This document shows positions 59,116 to 64,000 of a stretch of DNA of 64,000 nucleotides, piece after piece (position 1 is the stretch's first letter; each line of letters opens with the position of its first letter). The notes below the pieces were generated by a model that was not told where the DNA came from, did not search any database, and was given only the letters and a program-made list of their open reading frames with translations. Both the position numbers and the translations under genes were made by a program. Origin of the DNA: Linyphia triangularis (Eukaryota > Arthropoda > Arachnida > Araneae > Linyphiidae); NCBI GenBank assembly GCA_963978545.1, contig OZ021725.1:12539197-12603196 (forward strand). The letters are read 5' to 3'.

Positions 59116-61202
59116 CTCGACAAATGGTCTTGTTCTACACAAATACTCAATACTTCTCTTCCCAAATGGTATTGAATCACGCGAAAAGGGGGTTTCGTAA
59201 AATGAAGACGTACCTGATGGGGGGAGACGCGAATGACTTTGACGTGAATCGTCAGAGATTCCACCTCCAACGTCCTTTCGCCATGATGCACCAACGTCCC
59301 CAACAATTCCCCATCGTCCGGATCCCCTCGAACGGGATAAAAACTCAACGGTCCGTCAGCTTCCATTTTGACACGCAGCGTATAAAATCGAACGCAATCA
59401 AACGCGTTGACGCTTGCGTTGCGAACAATGCAGTCTTCTTGCGTACATCCCAAAAAACTACCGTAGGCGACCGTGACGTGCGGAAGTCTCAACACGAAAT
59501 GCTCCGAAATGGAATCCTCGACCGGCGGCAGCAGGACTTGGTGGTAGGGTGTTAACGTTTTGGTGTAGGCCGAGACCGTGTCCATAAAATACAAAGCGTA
59601 GCGTCGATCGGTGGCCAACACGGCATTTTTCAAGGCATTAAAGGCCAAAATGTTTTTAGGAAACGAATTGTGCTTGAAAAACGGATTCAAGTCCACCATG
59701 TAACCCGTAATGTAATCGTATTGAAACCGTTCCACGAGATCGCGTTTGTGGTCGAGACCCAGCAAACGTTGCGACCAAAAGGTTTCGTCTCGTGGCGTCA
59801 CCCACACGTCCGTCTCGGGTAATCGTTTGAAAAACAATCCCGCTTTGTAGCGAATGTGTTTAAAAGGTCCAGACTCGATGCATTCCACGTGACCCAAAAC
59901 CCGTTTGAGAGTTAATAGATTGAGTCGATGAAAAGAGGCGGGGGTGACGGGAATGCACGCCTCGTTGACCACCACAAAACACTTTGACCCTGGACAGGGT
60001 TCCAGTTGCACGTGTTTCCAAAACGAGGACTCGGAGGCTTTGTGAAACACTGGATCTAAAGAATCGCAGGTTGAAATGGCCGTGTCTCGCACCATCATGG
60101 TCGTACGACCCACGTTTTTGGTCTCGAAGCATCCGAGAATGCAAAAGAATCCAATGTAGCTCGGGTGTAATGCGGGTACTGAATTTTTCTTGACTTTGCT
60201 GGAAATTTGACGCACAATCAAGTAGAGGAGATAGGGATTGAGGGGATAGGTCTGCATACTCACCTCTCGATAACATCCCGTGTTCTTTTCAATGTAGACT
60301 TTCCCATTGGCCCCAATCTCGCGATGCGATTCTTGGGGAGCGTCCGTCATTTTCCCTGCCGATTTTCCCTCTTTGAAATAGACGGTTTTTCGGGACAAGA
60401 CGTGCAACAAACTACCCGATTGAATCGATTTATTAATTAGAGCCGTCCTAGATTTGATGGTCTTTTCGTTTTGATCGCGTAGAGGACCATACAAGTACTT
60501 GACAAAGAGCTTGACGAATAAATGGCCGGGACTCATCACAATCTTGTTGGACAGATGATCGATATCAAAACTGTCTTCTCGATACAAGTGGGTCATGTAC
60601 GCCTCGGGCTGCACGGGATAGGGACAATGATCAAAGAAGGAATCGATTCCTTCTCGGGTTTCCCTTCCGTCGTTGTGAATCACGTACATGTCTCCCCGAT
60701 GCTTATCTCCGTGACGTGGATCTTTACAATCGGCCGTATAATAGCTGAGCTGTTTCCCTTTATCGTGGGCATCGTACGTAAACAAACGTACCCTTCTTCT
60801 CGGAATGACGTGCGTATTGGTGGGATCGTTGGTGTAGAAATAGGGAACGTGTCTCAAGAATCCGTTGACGATAAAGAATCCTCGAGCAATATCCATTTCT
60901 TGAAACGGCGGATTCGGTGTGTCGGCAATAGTGTCTACAAACAGGTACGAGTGTCGGTGTCGAATAGCTAGATCGAGATGGGAACCAATCATGACGGGAA
61001 AAACGTCATGCAGTACCTTTTTCGCCCGGACCGAACAAGCGTAGAGAGTGCGATTGCAAATATGCTGGTGAATGTCGGCAGGTCCATCGTAGATGAGTTG
61101 ACAGTCGAGTTGCGTGGTTAAAAAGTGAATAAAATTATTGACGTGGTCATTGTAGTTGTCGAGAATAGGTTTAATCATGCTCGGAACGTTGAGTGGTGGC
61201 AT
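59110..61202 (-). pseudogene. lef-8-like (5' part): RNA polymerase beta (LEF-8/RPB2-like), 5' part of split gene
   Basis: About 698 codons from ATG 61202; TTG-started extensions are rejected. RPB2-like blocks: GFFCILGCFETKNVGRTTMM, the fork/external region around VVNEACIPVTP, PFFKHNSFPKNILAFNALKN (RPB2 PxxxHNxxPRNxYQxAMGKQ-like), and GSFLGCTQEDCIVRNASV (RPB2 GYNQEDSxxxNxxS-like). Reading into the element adds VRK and stops at 59094. The frame matches that of the 3' part across one copy of the hexamer. Intact it would be about 895 aa, the usual LEF-8 size. It would catalyse late viral transcription with the RPB1-like pieces. Confidence 0.9.
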
Positions 61203-61404
61203 ATTTAGCCCTGAGAGCGTGAACGCGTTGTTCAAAGGTGCGATGACACTCTTGCTTGTAATGATAACCCGTGTAGGTGCAGAGAGAAACGACGAGGGTA
61301 ATAATAAAGAGACAGTAGAGATGGATACCGTGCAGATAGGGAGCGTGGACACGGTACTGACTTCCAAACAAGGACCTTAGAAAGGAATGATAATCTGATC
61401 CCAT
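61171..61404 (-). CDS. Small single-pass membrane protein (77 aa)
   Basis: ATG 61404. One hydrophobic segment LYCLFIITLVVSLCTYTG near 29-46, with a basic cytoplasmic-type C-tail. It overlaps the start of the polymerase gene by 32 nt and is first in the message from promoter 61553-61618. Small anchored proteins of this size occur in the PIF complex, but I cannot name it. Confidence 0.6.
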   Translation of the reverse strand: MGSDYHSFLRSLFGSQYRVHAPYLHGIHLYCLFIITLVVSLCTYTGYHYKQECHRTFEQRVHALRAKYATTQRSEHD

Positions 61405-61552
61405 CGGGGAATCTTTATACTTGCGAAACTACCATAAAGCCGAGTCTTGTAAAATGTCCAGATGTTAGAATTGGGAGATTTGTAATGACTAGAGCTGAAA
61501 ATTATCTGAAGGTACCACAATTTCTTTGACGTCAGAGGAGTAAGTTGGGAGA

Positions 61553-61618
61553 CGTCCGTCCAGGTCGGGATCCAGGCACTGACTGAGCAGACCTCAGGAA
61601 TCAGGTTGTATATATATA
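61553..61618 (-). promoter_or_regulatory. Core promoter for the 77-aa / polymerase beta cassette
   Basis: TATA at 61608-61618, TCAGT with +1 at 61584, DPE GGACG at 61557-61553; MTE-like CGACCTGGACGG at +18 to +29. Confidence 0.82.
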
Positions 61619-61734
<116 letters not shown>

Positions 61735-61836
61735 CCTTATAATGTATTAAATTTATAGCGTGCTTTCTACTGTTTGCATACTGTCCCTCGATTTTTTTAA
61801 ATACAGCATGGTATACGTATTAAATAAAGGATCAAG

Positions 61837-63438
61837 ATGAATCACTCCAAGTACGGTATACATATCAGCCAGTTTCATGGTTGTCATACCTTTCGACGCA
61901 AAGACGACATGTACGTTCTCGATTTACAAGATATGAAATGGGAAACTTGGTTAGCTACCCGCATTGCTCAATCCGATCAAATTGCAGTTCAATCCCAACA
62001 CAAACTCCTCGATGCTCTCAAAACGTTCTATAAAACAGAAGCACCATGTACCATCTTTTGTAAAGGAGATTCGTGGACCCTCCTCATGGGAAGAGAACGG
62101 GTCATTATCCCCATGCCCGATCCAAAGACGGCCACCATTCAACTCTACTTGACCCCACTCTTTGTCGACAATCCTCAAGTCGTGAGCAATCACCTACAAG
62201 GCATAGCTCTACCCGCTTACGATCACGTCTTTCCTTACAAGAACTGCATTCTCTATCTCGACGAAAACGATTTACCTCAACCGGGAGGCTGTTACTTTGA
62301 TCCTCTCCAACCTTCTGCCAAAACACTGTACCGCCTCTGTATTCTGACCAACGAACCGTCCGACAAAGTAAAAGAAATTGCAGCCGAATGGAAGGCGAGA
62401 CGTGGAGTGACGACACTCCCGTTTCTCACCAAAGATGTCATCAAAACCCCTCCAATGATTCATTTTCAACCCATACGAGAACTTTATTTTCCAGACCAGA
62501 GTGTTTTGTCGTCCAGTACCATTCAAAAACGTTATAGTCTGAAGCGACCTCACTGTCTGCTCCAAGACATTCTGGGTTCCTACGTTCAACATTACCTTCG
62601 CAATCACGAGGGAGTCCACCTTCAAAACTTGGGACTCGTCGTAGAATGGCCGTTTCGAATCACGTATGAAGGAGCCAAACCTACCGAATATATCGACAAG
62701 AGATATGTGGCACTGGCCGTCAACGGGGCAAACCCGACTCGACTGTTGCAAGTACGCCACCCGTACGACCGGTACATTGAGTACGACTCAGTGCCTGCCA
62801 CGCTATGGACTCGCATCTCGTACGTACAAACCGTGTTGGACACACCCGTCGACGTTGAAAAAGTCAGTATCCAGTCGACGGTGATTGGTTTCGTATACAA
62901 AAACACGTTTTTCTGTTTCAATGAACCTCTGATCGAAGGAGTTCCGTATCCGATTGCGACGAGAAACATGCACCACGTGCTGTCGTACGGGAAAGAAGAC
63001 TTGTTGAGGGACGAGAATCTTGTCGTGAGCGAAACGTTTCAGTTGGATACTGATTATTTATTGCATCATGTACAAATAAAAGGTATTCCTTTCGACGCGT
63101 GGTGTGTGACCAAGGTACGGGATCGTCAAACGACGTATCCCAAGAAAAGACACCCGTCCCCGTTGTTGGAAGAGTGGACACGTCTGTTTGCTCTTTACAG
63201 GGAGGAGAAGGTGGGGGAAGTGATTGATACGGAATTGGTAAGATTGGCGTTGGTGTTGACGCGTCACCGGATTTGTTTCCATACCAGGATTACCGACAAG
63301 AAGAGTTTGAAAAACTCTTTGGAATTGACGGATAATCGGATTGTATTGCATATGGGGGAAGAAGCAGCCAAGTTTTTAAATGAAGCGCGTGTGGAGGATA
63401 CGGTGGCAGAAGAAAAGGAATCGTGTGTCATCATGTAA
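61837..63438 (+). CDS. Hypothetical 533-aa protein with C-terminal CaaX box
   Basis: ATG 61837. Beta-rich soluble protein with several aromatic/Pro segments (ILYLDENDLPQPGGCYF, IGFVYKNTFFCFNEP). No membrane segment. The last residues are ESCVIM; CVIM is a canonical farnesylation (CaaX) signal, so the protein may be lipid-anchored on host or virion membranes. No family recognised. It has no upstream module of the repeated type. Confidence 0.7.
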   Translation: MNHSKYGIHISQFHGCHTFRRKDDMYVLDLQDMKWETWLATRIAQSDQIAVQSQHKLLDALKTFYKTEAPCTIFCKGDSWTLLMGRERVIIPMPDPKTATIQLYLTPLFVDNPQVVSNHLQGIALPAYDHVFPYKNCILYLDENDLPQPGGCYFDPLQPSAKTLYRLCILTNEPSDKVKEIAAEWKARRGVTTLPFLTKDVIKTPPMIHFQPIRELYFPDQSVLSSSTIQKRYSLKRPHCLLQDILGSYVQHYLRNHEGVHLQNLGLVVEWPFRITYEGAKPTEYIDKRYVALAVNGANPTRLLQVRHPYDRYIEYDSVPATLWTRISYVQTVLDTPVDVEKVSIQSTVIGFVYKNTFFCFNEPLIEGVPYPIATRNMHHVLSYGKEDLLRDENLVVSETFQLDTDYLLHHVQIKGIPFDAWCVTKVRDRQTTYPKKRHPSPLLEEWTRLFALYREEKVGEVIDTELVRLALVLTRHRICFHTRITDKKSLKNSLELTDNRIVLHMGEEAAKFLNEARVEDTVAEEKESCVIM

Positions 63439-63537
63439 CATGGATGAATCAGACTGTCGGGGATTCTTTTCGGGGATGAGATTCGAGGATTCCTTCCTAG
63501 GGCGGCATCAGTGTTTCAAAGGGAGCAAGCAGGGAGA

Positions 63538-63602
63538 CGTCCATCCTGGTCGGTGACTGGGCACTGACTGAGACACCTTGGGAATTGGGTTGTATATATA
63601 TA
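63538..63602 (-). promoter_or_regulatory. Core promoter antisense to 61837-63438
   Basis: TATA at 63592-63602, TCAGT with +1 at 63569, DPE GGACG at 63542-63538. It fires into the 3' end of the plus-strand gene 100 nt away. Confidence 0.65.
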
Positions 63603-63606
63603 CCAG

Positions 63607-63609
<3 letters not shown>

Positions 63610-63698
<89 letters not shown>
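63610..63698. repeat. A/T palindrome 23
   Basis: 44 A then 45 T. Confidence 0.95.
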
Positions 63699-63702
<4 letters not shown>

Positions 63703-63709
63703 CCATCAT

Positions 63710-64000
63710 GTTTTTTTACCAAAGACTTTTATTAAATTCTACAAAGACCTCCAGCGTCAGAATTTTTTTCTTCCCTACTCCAAAATTATTTTTTTCTCGT
63801 CTGAGAATTTTTTTTCTTGTCTAGAAATTATATTTTCTAAGGGTGGGTCAAAGTCTTTAGCGTCAACCTTGGATGTTATAACTTGTCCGTCTCTTGCATC
63901 TCTACGGTGAGTTGTAAGATGTCCACGAAACAGATATTACATCTCTTGCGTCGCTATGATGAGTTGTAAGATGTCCACGAAACAGCTTCACGAGGAAGTC
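63710..64000. repeat. Spacer repeat copy 8, cut by window end
   Basis: As 7670-7960. The right end (aagatgtccacgaaacag) occurs twice at 63916 and 63968. Confidence 0.8.

Overview
This window looks like part of a large double-stranded DNA virus genome, free or integrated in an animal chromosome. The virus is related to the nuclear arthropod large DNA viruses (class Naldaviricetes: baculoviruses, nudiviruses, hytrosaviruses and relatives). It carries PIF-1-like and PIF-2-like oral infectivity factors, a P33/Ac92-type sulfhydryl oxidase, a LEF-8/RPB2-type RNA polymerase subunit and a BRO-N protein. It also carries enzymes typical of big cytoplasmic or nuclear DNA viruses: a family B DNA polymerase, a D5-type primase-helicase, an RPB1 C-terminal-like subunit, dUTPase, a Nudix protein of decapping type, AlkB, and a decayed ribonucleotide reductase small subunit. 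An arthropod host is inferred from at least 19 copies of a TATA/Inr/DPE core promoter in which the DPE lies exactly at +28 to +32. I cannot place the virus in a named family.

Layout. 1-2.5 kb: repeats, a 54-bp-stem hairpin, AlkB and small genes. 2.66-3.45 kb: an 18-20 bp tandem array between two A/T hairpins, a candidate replication origin or hr. 3.4-7.4 kb: a 200-aa gene and the primase-helicase. 8-10.6 kb: a tRNA-like locus, small membrane proteins and PIF-2. 10.9-15 kb: an acidic protein and DNA polymerase B. 15.4-17.4 kb: a zinc-ribbon gene and a divergent Tc1/mariner transposase. 18-22.3 kb: two members of a new paralogous family (called AVDG here), a possible recombinase fragment and the RPB1-like subunit. 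23-31 kb: a tyrosine-repeat protein, dUTPase, PIF-1, Nudix and unknowns. 31-45 kb: unknowns, a triplicated Cys-module protein, P33, BRO-N, the RNR pseudogene, the third AVDG gene, a coiled-coil protein, and the 3' part of the polymerase beta subunit gene. 45,357-59,109: a 13.75-kb almost perfect palindrome inserted into that gene with a 6-bp target duplication. 59.1-61.2 kb: the 5' part of the same gene. 61.8-63.4 kb: a 533-aa protein ending in a CaaX box.

Genome style. Twenty-three spacers hold a long A(n)T(n) palindrome (about 90-145 bp). The core promoter sits just left of each one and always fires leftward (minus strand). Many spacers also carry a ~300-bp noncoding repeat ending in an AATAAA-type signal. 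Minus-strand genes form short cassettes behind these promoters, and plus-strand genes sit between them without the module. Some promoters have no gene or point at the 3' ends of plus-strand genes, so short noncoding or antisense RNAs are likely.

State of the genome. Most genes are open, but the beta subunit gene is split by the palindrome, RNR small subunit is broken by several frame changes, and one small gene is frameshifted. The palindrome has features of a Maverick/Polinton derivative: AGT...ACT termini, a 6-bp duplication, and a relic matching the C-terminus of Polinton-type protein-primed DNA polymerase in one arm. This fits either an endogenous copy or a heterogeneous viral population. 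All assignments come from reading motifs by eye; no database search was run.
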